Origin: Saksenaea vasiformis B4078
Taxonomy: Eukaryota > Mucoromycota > Mucoromycetes > Mucorales > Saksenaeaceae
Length of the DNA: 64,000 bases
Direction of reading: 5' to 3'
Assembly: GCA_000697055.1 (NCBI GenBank)
Contig: JNDT01002243.1
Location: 1-64,000 of the forward strand
Shown here: piece by piece, positions 10,417 through 24,880 of the stretch
Layout: each line of letters starts with the position of its first letter
Numbering within the stretch: the first letter of the stretch is position 1
The notes under the pieces: model-generated
Seen by the model: the letters and a program-made list of their open reading frames with translations, nothing else
What the model was told of the DNA's origin: nothing
Databases searched by the model: none
Position numbers and translations under genes: made by a program

Positions 10417-13400
10417 ATGACCGTACCGCCACCCCAGTTACGTTTGAAGCGCAAAAGGAAAAGGGCGGCTGAATCAGGGGTATCAGTAGACCAAGCACTT
10501 GAGGCCTTGTACAGTGTCTTCCACGACCAACTAAAAGCGATAGTCTTAAAAAGCCTTGAAGATAAACCCAAGAAAAAGTCTACAAAAAAAGCACATCAGC
10601 AGTCAGAAGAAAAGAAACAAGAAAAACAGAGAAAAAAATTGCAAGAACTACGAGAAAGTCTGGAGAAGGCAGATCGCGTTCCAAGGTCGTCGTTCGAACA
10701 AGCTGATGATAAGCTTAATGCAGAACAAGGAACTACCCGGAGGACCCTCGCTTCGGAATATCCTGGGTCAGGGCAGATTGGGGCTCTTTGGCAAAAATAT
10801 GCCATCGCAAATTTTGATGACGCTGCCGAAAAAGCACAGAAAGAAATTGACGAACAAGTGCAGGCGAAAGAACAAGGCTGCAGCATGGATACTACTGAAA
10901 ACAATGAAAGCGAGGATGAAAAGGACATGATCTGGGCATGCTCGGTTCGATTATCTGGAATCTTACGAAGTGATCTGGATGATGAAGTGAAGTAAGTGTT
11001 TCTCGATACCATAACTGCCACATCCGAACAAGTTACGGACTACGCTGCTGAACTTGGGGCAGCAGTACATGCAACCATGCTAAACTACGCTGCCAGTAGC
11101 GTAATATTGGATCCGCATTCAAAGCAAGCTCGTTACCAGCAGGACAGCCCAGAGATGTTTAACATTTTGGAAGTTATTCCCAAAGAATCAGTCCGCAATC
11201 CAGAAGCTCTGAACTCGAATTTGACGGTACCAGTGGTGCCACTGCTTGACAAAATGGCGAGATATCTGAAGGCTTTGCCACAGAAGAGCAATGATGAATT
11301 CAGCAACCTCTTCAGCGAAGCCCATTTGCAATTTATCCATTCGAGCTGTTTCGGGAGACAGACTTATAAGGCTAGTGAAAAACGTTTCTGGTCTGCGTTG
11401 CAACACCCAATGTTGAAAGGTTTGCCAAAACCACCTACCGGCTTAAGCACCACAATGCACTTTCAGCTGAAGCAATACGCCACCAATCTACAAAACATGT
11501 GGGCAGGCGGTTTGTTTTATAAATCGATCAATCACCTACTCCGTATACTTCTTAAACTAAACCTTGCCCCTGAAAGAGAGCCAAAAGTCCGTCAGATTGC
11601 CGAGAAAAAAGCAAGAGAGAAAGAAAAGCAACGGGAGGAGAGTATCAAACCAATGAAGAGGAAAAAGGAATGGCATCGGCGTCAGATCAAAGGACGAATA
11701 AAACAAGAACGCAAGAACTTAAGACGCCTGAAGAAACGGCTGGAAGTGGAAACGGATCAAAATCAAAGGATTAAACTGTTGCGACGTGAGAAATCGTGCA
11801 CAGATGCGATTACAATATTGCAATCATGCACGAGAGAGGAATACATGCCCAAGAAAGGTGAAAATCCACAGTCTCGGAAGGATGAAGAGGTGAGCGCAAT
11901 ATCCGATGTCATCGACATATTAACAGATCAAACGTCATGTAGCCTGAAGGTGAAGTAACTGAGTTGGATATCCCTGTGTATATAGGTGGAATAGACGATG
12001 AAGGAGTATATGAGGCAATTGAGATGGCAATCGAAGAGATGCAAGAGGAATCAGAAGACATTCAGGCGAATGACGCGAAGAAAGAGCCCAGCAGAAGGAG
12101 GTTGATACGAATTCAAGTTATTGCAAAGAAACTGTTGCTATCAGCAGATATTGAAGGAAAAGTGAATGACGCTGATGTCTCGGGGTTGTGGAACGATGAT
12201 GAAAACAAGCTCCAGAAGTTCGAGATAGATACCGTCGTTCAGATTACGAATGCGCTAAGACCATATATACCGAAAGGATGATCAAGTACTACGATTGCCT
12301 TGCGTGTTCGGTTTGTTTTGTTATCGAATACCGTTCTCCATGCTACTGGATACAGTAAATTCACTGCTAACATCTGCCCAGCGATCAGCCCTGCCTCAAT
12401 CCATGCATTGCCTCTCGATGCGGCGTCCATATATGAACTCTTTGGTTCGACTTCTGCAAAATTCGACTTATACACAGAAGATGGAAGCGCGATTGCAAAT
12501 ATTAGGCAAGCTCGAACGAACAAAGCCGCCGTAATCGGCTCCTTCTTTGATCAAGACAAAATCACTCGTATTTGCAGTGCTCGCGGTTTGGAACCACGGT
12601 GGCGAGTAACTGTTACACCCCAACAAATGGCGATGATTGATGGGAACGTTCAAAAAGGAAGGAACATAACTGTATCTCATTATGAACAAAGAAGGAAGAA
12701 CGCAAAATGGAAGAATACGGACGAGGGGAACAGTTTCTTTGAGAATGAATCAGACCGAGATATTCCAACCGTTACAACGTTCCTGGAAGATGCAAAATGT
12801 AAGGTCAAAGTTCTGGAGTCGGCAGAAAGGCAATCAAAAAAGGCGTTACAGCAGGCAGAAAATGTTGTCCAAAATCGGACAGAAGAGCATCAACGGAGAA
12901 AAGATGCTATCCAAAGGAAAATCCGGGACAAACGTAAGCGCCACAAAATAAATATCAGCGATGCAAGGGCGAAGGAAAAGCAAAGCGAGAGCTACAAAGA
13001 TTTGAAGACGTCGAAATTGGAGCGCGCAGAGAAACAACATCATTTAAGCAAGATACGGTCGGAATTGGCAGATCAGCGAAGGCGGCGATATGTATGCCAG
13101 AAGGTAACTAAAGGATATCGCATGCACCAGTCAATCAACCGAATTAAATCAAACTATAGCAACTGGATGGTCTCAAGAAGAAGCAAAAGGGAAAGGAAAA
13201 GGAGTCAGAGGGAGACAATGAAGAGGAGGAGGTAAAGATGTGTAAGGTTACAAGTTGGAATCGCCCAGGTTGCGAAGCCAGTACACAGTTCCTTGACATC
13301 ACAGAGCTGGATCGGCAAGTCAGCCAGGATCACAAGAAAGCTATTACCTTTGGCGGGACGGATTATGGGTTGAGGGTTCTGGCGACAACTGTCCTTCTTA

Positions 13401-14639
13401 CAATGGAACGTGCTCGCTTACACTTCAACTTACACAATCGCCAATTGGACGATACCCAGATACCAATATCCATTCCTGAAGAAATGTCCAGACTCCCAAA
13501 ACCAATGCAGATCACGGCGGGATATCTGGAAGAAAAAACCTTTTCCAGGAAGTTTCGCAAAAAAAGAGAAAAGAGGAAGAGGGTATAATAATGCAGTCAG
13601 TGAATTCAGGGTCTCACTTCCATATTAGAACGATTCAGAAGTTAAGACCGCGAAATAAAAAAATGGCAAGAAAGTTCGTCGGCTTTAGCAATCACTGTAG
13701 AACAGGTTTTAGAGTCGCAAGAGGTACTATCCTTGTTTTTGTCCTGTACTCTTACCATTCAATCCATAATAGGTGAAAAGAAACTGCCGAAAACAATTGC
13801 GATCATTTTACCACTCAAACCATGCTCACCATGAGAAACGCACCCAGGCGCTGTTTACCAGTGGCGTTTATGATCAAATTGCTGCGCAGGAACGGAGGTT
13901 TGTCAAGAGAGCTGCCAAGACCGAGAAGGATGGTGCACAAAACATCGTGCCTATCATGGCCATAGGAACTCAGGGCACCGGTGTCGGTTCTCGACTGAAG
14001 GGTCATATTGGACGTGGAGGGGCATGGTTGCGTAGACGACATCGCCTTTATGTGCCAGTGTCAATAACGAACGAGCACCGGAGTTCTCAGTTATGTGTCT
14101 ACTGTTTTGGAAGAGTGGAGAGGGCCAAAGCTCGGCGAAGAAAGAAGGGAGAGTGGAAGACAGTGAGGGTAAACGGTGCCTCTCAGTGTGTCAATCCGAG
14201 TTGCACAGCGTACCGATCAGGCCATGCTACGCGAAATAGAGACGTTCAAGCAGCTCTTGCAATAGGTCTGGCATGCGCAAGCAATGTCCTGTCTGTAGAT
14301 AGAAGGACGTTAGCACCTTTCGACCCCAGCAATTTCTCGGCTGGAAGACCATTCATTCCCGGCGCCACCAATTATCGGTAAATTACCGCCAACTGTATGA
14401 CATGTATACACTAATATTACGCCCATATTTTGAAGGTGCGCGACCTCTCCACGGAAGCTCTGCGAAGAGTAAGTACTGCCTCTGCCTTTGCGATAATAAC
14501 CCTTTTATCAAATGAAGGTTGAGTGGATCGGGACCTGTCGCCATGACAGGAGTTATCGTGAATTCTGGATCAGGTAAAGAAAATCAAACACAGTATTACA
14601 GTTTTCTGACTTTTTTTTTGAGACACAGATGAGATCTAG
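10417..14639 (+). pseudogene. Fanzor (eukaryotic TnpB-like RNA-guided nuclease), degenerate gene
   Basis: Reconstructed exons: 10417-11889, 11943-13103, 13160-13582, 13629-13723, 13773-14377, 14436-14468, 14518-14573, 14629-14639, about 1285 codons. All introns are 45-60 nt with GT donors and AG acceptors and keep frame. The C-terminal third shows the split RuvC nuclease: FGGTDYGLRVLA with the RuvC-I Asp (13361-13363), NEHRSSQLCVYC with a Glu beside the zinc-finger Cys pair, SQCVNPSC as the second Cys pair, and RNRDVQAALAIGLA with the RuvC-III Asp (14241-14243). The N-terminal two thirds is basic, helical and coiled-coil-like. Damage: in-frame TGA at 12279-12281, in-frame TAA at 10993-10995 (removable only by an intron from the GTAAGT at 10992 to about 11096/11099), and a one-base loss near 13652. 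Fanzors are carried by eukaryotic transposons and use a guide (omega) RNA. Catalytic residues are intact, so decay looks recent. Confidence 0.85.
14534..14550 (+). other. small stem-loop in the last Fanzor exons (possible guide-RNA scaffold)
   Basis: CCTGTC (14534-14539) pairs with GACAGG (14545-14550) around a GCCAT loop. TnpB/Fanzor guide RNAs usually derive from the 3' end of the nuclease gene and beyond, so the position fits, but a 6-bp stem alone is weak evidence. Confidence 0.25.
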
Positions 14640-14769
14640 GGTTCAGATACTGTGGAACTTTTCTTTTTAAAAAAAATGCCGTTGAACAGAGGAAAATAGA
14701 TACATTCTGCATGTTGTACATTATATACTGCGGATCATAAAGAAAAACAAAAAAAAAGAAAAGAAAACT

Positions 14770-15628
14770 TTATACCATTGCTTGAACTAGTTTGTTGATG
14801 TAACCTTCACGATCACCTGCATCTCCACCCTCGACGAAATGTCTAAATTTGTTTGGTCTCCAGGAACCTTTGCCACTTGGATTGCTCAACTTGAATGGCC
14901 ACAGAAAGTTATTGACTTCTTTAAAGTGTGGTCCGACGGTAAACAGTTCATGGATAACATCTTCCATGCAAATGATTCCGTACTTGCCGAGCGCATTTTT
15001 AATGACGGCATTGTCGCTGAGAGGGATCCGCTGCTTGTTGACTTTACCGTAGCCACGTTTATAGATCAGTTCCTTCACTGTCTTCAGATTAGGTGGACCG
15101 TAGGTGACAAAAGGTTCGATGATCTGCAACATCTGAGCGGTTGCCTTGTTCAGTCGTACAAACACGCCATTATTGATCTGTAACAGGCGAAAGAGGGTCA
15201 AGACTTTGCTGACTTTTGGATGCATATCGTTGATGCCTTTGATCCGGACAACAAATAATAAACGGGTCTGAGGAGGGACGTAAAAGTTGCCATGCTGTTT
15301 AGCCAAACGTCGTAGCCTGTTTTCCTCTTTTTCCATGCGTGTGTATTCATGAACATATTCTTCCGCGCGTTTGAATATGGTTCTGCGCAGCTCTTTTTTG
15401 TCCTGTCATTAGGATTTAGATATGTTTTTTGTTGATCATCAATGCCGTTACCTGCTGCTGTTGCGCTTTCTTTTGAGATGCCTCAGCGGCAGCTTTCTCA
15501 TCGGCCTTCTTCTTTTTCAATAAAGTCTCTGGCACATAGATCTGCTCTGCCGTAGGAACCGTGCTGCATAATTAAACGCATTAGCCGAAATGGAATAAAA
15601 AAATTTGACATGGCACTCACGTTCCCAT
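14770..15628 (-). CDS. uL30 (RPL7) family ribosomal protein, divergent paralogue, 250 aa
   Basis: Exons on the minus strand: 15628-15621 (8 nt, Met-Gly plus two bases), 15563-15452, 15402-14770. The protein begins [20 protein letters not shown], has the basic N-terminal helix, then the uL30 core: [60 protein letters not shown], and the RPL7 C-terminus [20 protein letters not shown]. The C-terminus and insert pattern match ribosomal RPL7, not the biogenesis factor Rlp7. A second, more canonical RPL7 lies at 33168-34553, so this is a duplicated, diverged copy. Its introns (49 and 57 nt) are too short to host a snoRNA. Codon choice is less biased than in the 33-kb copy, suggesting lower expression. 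Confidence 0.9.
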
Positions 15629-17477
<1,849 letters not shown>

Positions 17478-18168
17478 GTTAGCATAAAATAAACACATGT
17501 TTCTTTGTTGTGTTGTCGCGGGATGTTCGCTGATCATACTTTTTTTTTATCAACAAGAAAAGCAGTCTAGTCTTAACACAGTTGTGCCTGAACTAAGATG
17601 GAACATAAAGGGGTGGGATAGTATCTTTCTTTTTTATCCGTTGCTGGTAGAATAACTCGAAAACTGGTTGTGCAGACAGTGAGTGGAGAAGCCTACACAT
17701 AACTCTTTAAGCTATACAGAATAATTCAACCATTGACCATGCCAAGGGAAAAATAATAATAGTAATAATAAATCAAACGGCTACTGAGACTTTCGCTGAC
17801 CCAACTGTTTCTGCAGGTTACGTCTGTGAAGCGTGTTGACGGATAATTTCACATGTTATATAAGTGGCACTTGGGGACAAAAAAGGTGTCCTGAGATTAA
17901 AGGAGATAACCCTCATTTTTTTCATTCTTGCAAAACACTTAGGAAGAGCACAAAGGTAAACCGTTTGTTTCGCCTACGACATAGCTGTAACAGGAATGCC
18001 AAAAAGGGGAACAACGCTGTGTACTTACTTTAGAGTGAACATGAACTTCTTTTTGTGAGAATCGTATTGCACGTGGGTGGGAGTTGGTGAACAGGTGCAC
18101 GGCAAATTTCCGGTGGGCATACATTCCAATAAACCCTACGTACTTGCACACATCCTGGGCCTTGAAAA

Positions 18169-18482
18169 TTACCATAGATTGTTTACAAACATACAAGATT
18201 TGGCCTCAGGTGTCACATGTCGTGCCATGCGCGAATGAGCGTTGGCTTTCCTTCCATAGTGAATAAGGTTTTTTTTTTTTTGCACTGACCGTAATGTCTT
18301 TGTCCTTCTGCGTGACTCTCTACCCCTACCTAAAACCGTTTGACTTCCATCGAAGAACATCTGATAATCTCGTCGGGCTTTCCGGTGTTGTGATTTAGCT
18401 GCGTACGGATTGATCCATCTACCCAAGTATTGCATCCGTTTTCTGCAATAGTGGGCTGCATGATTGAAATATTTTCCTTCAT
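18169..18482 (-). other. possible decayed coding segment, two frames open
   Basis: From the ATG at 18482 one frame reads MKENISIMQPTIAENGCNTW and stops at a TAG followed by GTAGGG, a possible donor. A second frame reads CRKRMQYLGRWINPYAAKSQ to a stop near 18169. Both look protein-like, and neither can be assigned to a family. Confidence 0.2.
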
Positions 18483-19681
18483 GATGGATTGTCGAGACGG
18501 TACAAGATGAAGAGAAAAAAAATCTCTGAAATCATTAGAAAGGGTAGCGTTTCAAGAACAGGATATGGAAAAAGGTCACCGTACCGTTATATTAAATACG
18601 GACATTTCCATAAAACGCATGTCATTTTCGGAACAATGTTCCACCCTTTCCCTTTCTTACACAAAGGCATTGGTGAAACAACGATCAGGGAAAAACGCTG
18701 TACGACATTCTGTCCCGGTCTGAACCCATTTGCAAGACATACGTTGTTCTCGATTGCTTCACTCTGACGAAGAACATTGTCTGATCGTGCGATTATGAGA
18801 TTAAATTATCCATGCAAAAGCGATCTAACCATCTTGAGGCTCTGGTTGCAGCTATCAATCTTTGAAGAATACGCAACGTATCTATGCGCGTTTGTATTCT
18901 GCTAGAGTAGCATAGATTATCAATAGACGTCAAAGTAGGAGGAGGAGCAATCGCGTTCTATTTTCAATGGTATCCCTCCCTATTTGTCCTTGTATATCGT
19001 CTATTTGAGATGCCAGCACATCTTTTTGATCGGAACACGTGGCGAAGATCCCTTCGCTAGCAAGAGACTGAATGGATGAACGCAGAACAGACCGACATGT
19101 CGCCGGATATGAACTTCTGATTCCAATCAATCGATCTCACTTAGATGGCAAGGCATCATCTGCGTTGGAGCATATCTATACATATACACACATCGGTCTT
19201 ACTGTTCCATGACGTATACTGTCTCTTCGGAGTTACTTGTAGAAAGAGGTAGAAGTCGTCGACACGGACAGTCTTCAGCACTCTTGACGATCACTTTACT
19301 GTGTGTGCTTTTGGGTAGGAATATCAACACTGAAACATTAGCATGAAAGGTGACCCGCAGGCGAAACACGTGGGATGACTATGAACTTGGTACGACTCAT
19401 ATCGGCCATCAGTCAATGCCGCCACACGATGAAGAACTCAGTGCGAGGACCTACGCTCGACGATATTAACAAAAAAGAAGAGCTGTTGATAAATCGCATT
19501 CTCTAGATACAGGAAGTATAACGCGGTTACGTGTATTTTTTCTTCGATGTCCGACTAAGCGGAGTTTACGCGAAATCCGTCTTTAAAACGAGACGCGTTT
19601 TGGGATGATCAATAAACCCATGCTTCCTTCCTGCCTATGTGTCTAGTCCTGATATACAACGCTTTGTGCATCCGTTTGGAA

Positions 19682-19742
19682 CGGATGGATGGGTCAATGT
19701 ATGGATGGATAGATGCATGGATGGATGGATGCACGGATGGAA
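19682..19742. repeat. (GGAT)n imperfect tetranucleotide repeat
   Basis: About 60 bp of GGAT/GCAT variants with single-base interruptions. Confidence 0.8.
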
Positions 19743-19791
19743 AGAAGGTATGTTATTTTCTCTGATTCTTCAGGAAGAGATGTACGTTGTC

Positions 19792-19886
19792 TATTATGAT
19801 GAGACCGCTTTTATGGCATAGTTCAGCAGACAAAGGACTTACTACCCTTTGCATGTTGACACCAAATTTCTTTCGCCCCTATCTGA
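19792..19886. repeat. direct repeat copy A (~95 bp)
   Basis: Runs from TATTATGATGAG to TTTCGCCCCTATCTGA. A second copy with about 80 percent identity and one indel is at 20073-20166, in the same orientation, 280 bp downstream. Confidence 0.8.
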
Positions 19887-20072
19887 TGATGACACGTATA
19901 TTCTGTATTTGATGCGATTTATGGGAATCTATTCATCTAATGCATATTTAAAGTTTTTTTGTAGATAAATTCACGACTTTTTAAAACACGTCCAGGTTTT
20001 CAAAAGCTTTTTAACCAAAAAGGTAAGAATTGTTTCCTTTCAAGGAACCAGTTTTCTTTTTTCTCTCTTTTT

Positions 20073-20166
20073 TATTATGATGAGTCAGCTATATGGCATA
20101 GTTCAACTGACGGAGGACTTACTACCCTCTATATGTTGAAACAAAATTTCTTTCGCCCCTATCTGA
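20073..20166. repeat. direct repeat copy B (~95 bp)
   Basis: Partner of the copy at 19792-19886. Conserved cores include ATATGGCATAGTTCA, GGACTTACTACCCT and AAATTTCTTTCGCCCCTATC. This may be a remnant of an LTR or a tandem duplication. Confidence 0.8.
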
Positions 20167-22918
20167 ACAAAGAAGATACCAACTTTCTTATATTTCTTTT
20201 TGCTTGAAATAATAATAACAAAGTTTACTTATTGTGTTTTCTTTTTAGGTTTTCTGAAACGAAATGGATCATTTTGCTAAGTTGAGTATAAAATCTGGCT
20301 TAGATAGCAAATGCAGAAATCATACAATAAAACAAATAGCTAAAAAGAAAAAAAAGTTGTTGACATCATTGAGTTTCTCGGGTATTCCTTGTTTTTGATT
20401 ACTTTTTTGTTCCTGTGATCCTGGGTATCGATTGTAAACACAACCGTATATGTATAAATCAAAGTGCTTGGCCTTGTTATTATACCTCCATCGTTTGTCG
20501 TACCTTTTTCCCCAGACAGGGCAAAGCCTTCTGCAGGGCACCACATTACATAAAAAAAATGAGACAGAACGGCTAGTAGGATAGTCTCCTTGTATGTCGC
20601 GAAGAGGTAAAGCATAATAGCGTCAGACCTGTCAGCCTGATATACTTGGGGGGGGAAGTTCCATCATTGAAACTATATTTTGTACGTATAACGTGCGTTG
20701 CGTTTCAATATGTCATTTTTCGATTTTGAGAAAGTCCCTACAGGTGAGCTGAGTGCAACAAGAGAAAAAGTCTCATGCTACAGTAAATCAATCGATTCTG
20801 CGGTTTTCTTTTTTCTTTCTTTTTAGTTCGCAAAGATGGGCAGGCTAAATATACAAATGATAAGTTTTACAGTGAAGATAAAAATGTACAGGTTTTTTTT
20901 TCTTTGTTGCTGAACGAACGAACGAGCGGATAGACACGTTACATTCGTGATTTTTCGTAAACGGAATATGTTTGTCCTCCTTCTTCCTCCACCTCGAGGA
21001 TCGTTTCCATGGGTGCCATTAAGGAAGTCCACAGTCGTTGTTTTTCCTGTTGGCATCGGTTGCGTCCGGATATTGAACAGGACGTCACAGCATGAAATGA
21101 CGTGGATAGCGTCTTGGATGGATGTTTGCAAAATGAAGACAGGTCGGTAGGATGAGGGTAAGATTCCGTTGCGAAAAGCTGGCAATTTGCGCTAGGTACA
21201 GTTTCCATCATCGCTTTTTAAAAAGAAAGTCCGTAGGATGCAAAGAAAAAGAAAAAGATAACTTGGATGCCGATTTTATATGTTTTTCCGCGTCGTTTGT
21301 TCTTGTGATGGATCATTTTAGGTCTTGGGTTGTATTCAAGCTGTCCGTTTTTTACCGTGGAACACACATGTCCTTTTTTGGCTTGCAGCATTCCAAATGT
21401 ACACATTTGGGAATCTACTGTAGCAGATGGGACATGTTATGCCATATCAGTCGATGATGTGATGAAACAATAATTCAAATAATGTACACAAAGAAAAAAA
21501 AAGGTGCAAGAGGGAGTAATGCTATCAGCTGTAAACTTATATAGGATAAATCCCCGTTCGCCATGTCATTACTGGACAAAAAATCATGTCTAAAGTAAAC
21601 TTTTTAGAGATATTCTGGATACAGCTAAGCGTTTAGTTTTGAATGGAAGGGAATTTGATTCAGACGGCTTCACCCCGCATTGGTTACAGGATGTAAACAT
21701 TGATCCACATTTTACTGTGCATATAACAACAACAACAACAGCTCTCTGTTTTCACCGGATGGGATGATTCATGAAATAGCAGAAAAAATGAATCAAACCA
21801 TAGCAGGTCTTTGAGTAATAATAATAATAATAATAGTGCTACTCCTATTCCAGAACACGGGCACTTTAGCTTCTTCAGGGTCGCAACTTTCCCGCGAGAG
21901 ACATCGAATAGCACCGCTTATGCAGTGATTGACAAATATGTTTAAAATCAAAAGCAAAGTAGTTATATTGCTGTGAATTTTAGTGTTTTGCTGGTTAGTA
22001 ACTTTTTTTTTTGTTTTTGCAGATGCGGAAATTGATATTTCCGTGTCAGGTTCACTCTGTAATTACCAACTTGACAGTGGAAACAGGTACATACCACGGA
22101 ACGACGCCGACCATGATCATGGTCCTTCTCGATTCGGGTAGTTAGTGCTTTTTATCGAGATACCAGAAAACAACATGTCGACTGCAGCCCATGAAAAGCC
22201 GCTTAGTACGATGGTTCTTCCGCTTCTTCTAATTTTATGGACTTAAAAGACAGAATTGTTCGGCGTGACTCCCGGTTTTTCTTGGCGTGGCAATGCATAT
22301 GCATACCACGATGATAGTTCCCGTATTACTGTTCGTTGAATGATGAGTTTTTATACCAATATACATCAATTCAGTGTTCCATGAAGAGCCAAGCTTTTGC
22401 GCTAGGGAAGGGACCTTGAGTACACGGTCGTCAGTACATGAGCTAGCCACCTAGTTCGCGCTGCAGGGATATTGAAGCGATGAAACGTCTGGCGATCTGT
22501 TGTGGGAATTGACTGACACTGAGCGTGATAATTCTTATTTTCTTGGGTAATGCGTGTAAAGCGCTAACAGCGCTGAAGGACCTTTTTTTTTTTTTTTTAA
22601 TTCATGCCTCCTTTTGGATTATCCATTTCATCCGTGACTTGACGGAACTTTTACAAACGGGACCATGAAAGAGGATCTATCCCAAAAGATCTACTTTCCT
22701 GCGCGAAAAAAGGCGATTGCGAACGGAGAGTTTAGTCAGAGTCAACAACCAAATCATTTGAAAAAGACAACTTCGGTTCTGCTTATCTAAGTGCATTCTA
22801 GTCATTTGTCACTTTTATGCAGGTATCTGTCAGATGTCTCCGTTGGTCATCTAGTTCGTTCCGACCATCTAGTTCTGCAACAACAGGTGAGTCATCATCA
22901 TCAGTAGCTGTTTCATCG

Positions 22919-23227
22919 CTAACCAAGCCTATTTAATAGCGTGGAAGACAGAGTATTTTCGTCAGAGGAAGAGGGCGTACGTAAATTGCCTATCTTTCTG
23001 CTGCCAACCTCGCAACTCTCACCCATCGCCAGAGGATAATCTAATTCAGGCAAGTAGCACAACCGCATAGACGCATTGATCAAGTCCACGTCCCTTTTCT
23101 CATATATATCACGCCATAGGTTACGTCTCCGAAGCTGCATTATTTCGTAGATGTTGCATTTCAAAGAAGATAAGGGGCTTCTCAGGGTCAGCCAGGCAAG
23201 ACTTTCTTTTCTCATGAAGCAAAACAC
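22919..23227 (-). other. unassigned open segment, ~100 codons
   Basis: An uninterrupted minus-strand frame with protein-like composition, for example IMQLRRRNLWRDIYEKRDVD and SMRLCYLPELDYPLAMGESC. The first Met is at about 23215. There is no recognised family, no clear splice partner and no conserved neighbour. It could be an exon or a relic. Confidence 0.25.
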
Positions 23228-23824
23228 AGCGGTATCACATGAACGCGTGTCAATGCATGTTGTTGGCCTGAACCTATCCTATGAAACCCGATTTGCTCGT
23301 ATCAAACAAGGAAATCGTGGGCAACGATAACATTAAAAAGTTTCAAAGCAATTGGCTTGTGGCAAAGTCAAAAATCTCTCATAGGATTCATGATCAGCGT
23401 TTTTTTTTTTTTCGTAACGCGATGATTCCCCTATATTTTTTTTTCTCAAAGTAATCTAGCATCTATGTCCGTGCAATGCTGAAGGAAACACAATACATAA
23501 ACCCTCTGCTGCTCCATAAAAGGCTTTCTTTTTTTTTCCCCTTACTTTAGCGTCAAGTCTCTTTTATGTTCATCTTTAAAGTGTGGCACGAAAGACATGA
23601 CATTTTCTCATCCTTTTGGTCTTCAGGGTCCACATTTTTTTTAATACGCACATGCGTACAGCAGGTAAATGATTGCCTTTATGTTCGGGGAGGAGGGTCG
23701 CGCCACCAGCCAAGCATGATTTTCAAACAGCGCAAAAATCTTAACGTCGCCGCGCGGGGGCGGAAGCAAGAGCCGTCACTGGCGGAAATTGTGCAGCAGT
23801 TTCCGTAACTCCTTTTAACGCACC

Positions 23825-24522
<698 letters not shown>

Positions 24523-24880
24523 ATGCAATGATGAAGAAGAAGGAGGAGGAGGAGGAGGAGGAGGAGGTACGGTAGTCATGTGTGTGTATGTGTATGTGTG
24601 CGCGCGCTATGATGGGTTCTCGATTAAGTGTGCTATTCCCCAAATAAATGTCTATCTTTAACCGCAATGTATCATGTTTGTTCACAGCGTATGATGATAA
24701 TCGTTAAGGAAAAGGAACAACCTGTAGCAACACCAAGTAAGAAGACTTTAGGATGATGCTGTCGGCTTCTTTTATTGTGAAACAGAAAAAGGGTATGCAA
24801 AAAGATGGACAGGTGTGTGACATGACGGGATAATTCGTGATCCGCTTCCCTACATCTCTCTCTCTCTCCCACAAATTCCT
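24523..24880. other. convergent 3' intergenic region
   Basis: Separates the ends of RBX1 (plus) and ZMAT5 (minus). It carries an AGG repeat and GT/GC-rich runs near 24580-24610. No gene was seen. Confidence 0.5.
24531..24568. repeat. (AGG)n microsatellite
   Basis: About 10 AGG units directly after the RBX1 stop codon, in its 3' untranslated region. Confidence 0.9.

Larger units (their letters stand above)
17478..23824. other. 6.3-kb gene-poor stretch
   Basis: No complete gene was found. Contents that can be named: two overlapping open frames at about 18169-18482 (minus), a GGAT tetranucleotide run, a 95-bp direct repeat pair (19792 and 20073), AAC and ATA trinucleotide runs near 21725 and 21816, a short 40-codon frame at 22022-22144 ending MIMVLLDSGS, and a 100-codon minus-strand open segment at 22919-23227. 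These look like decayed genes or chance frames in AT-rich DNA. Confidence 0.5.

Noticed and set aside
12468..13043. Minus-strand frames inside the Fanzor locus
   Set aside because: They are shadows of the plus-strand exon, which has splice sites and nuclease motifs downstream.
14770..15628. Ribosome-biogenesis factor Rlp7
   Set aside because: The C-terminus [12 protein letters not shown] and the core spacing match ribosomal RPL7, not Rlp7.
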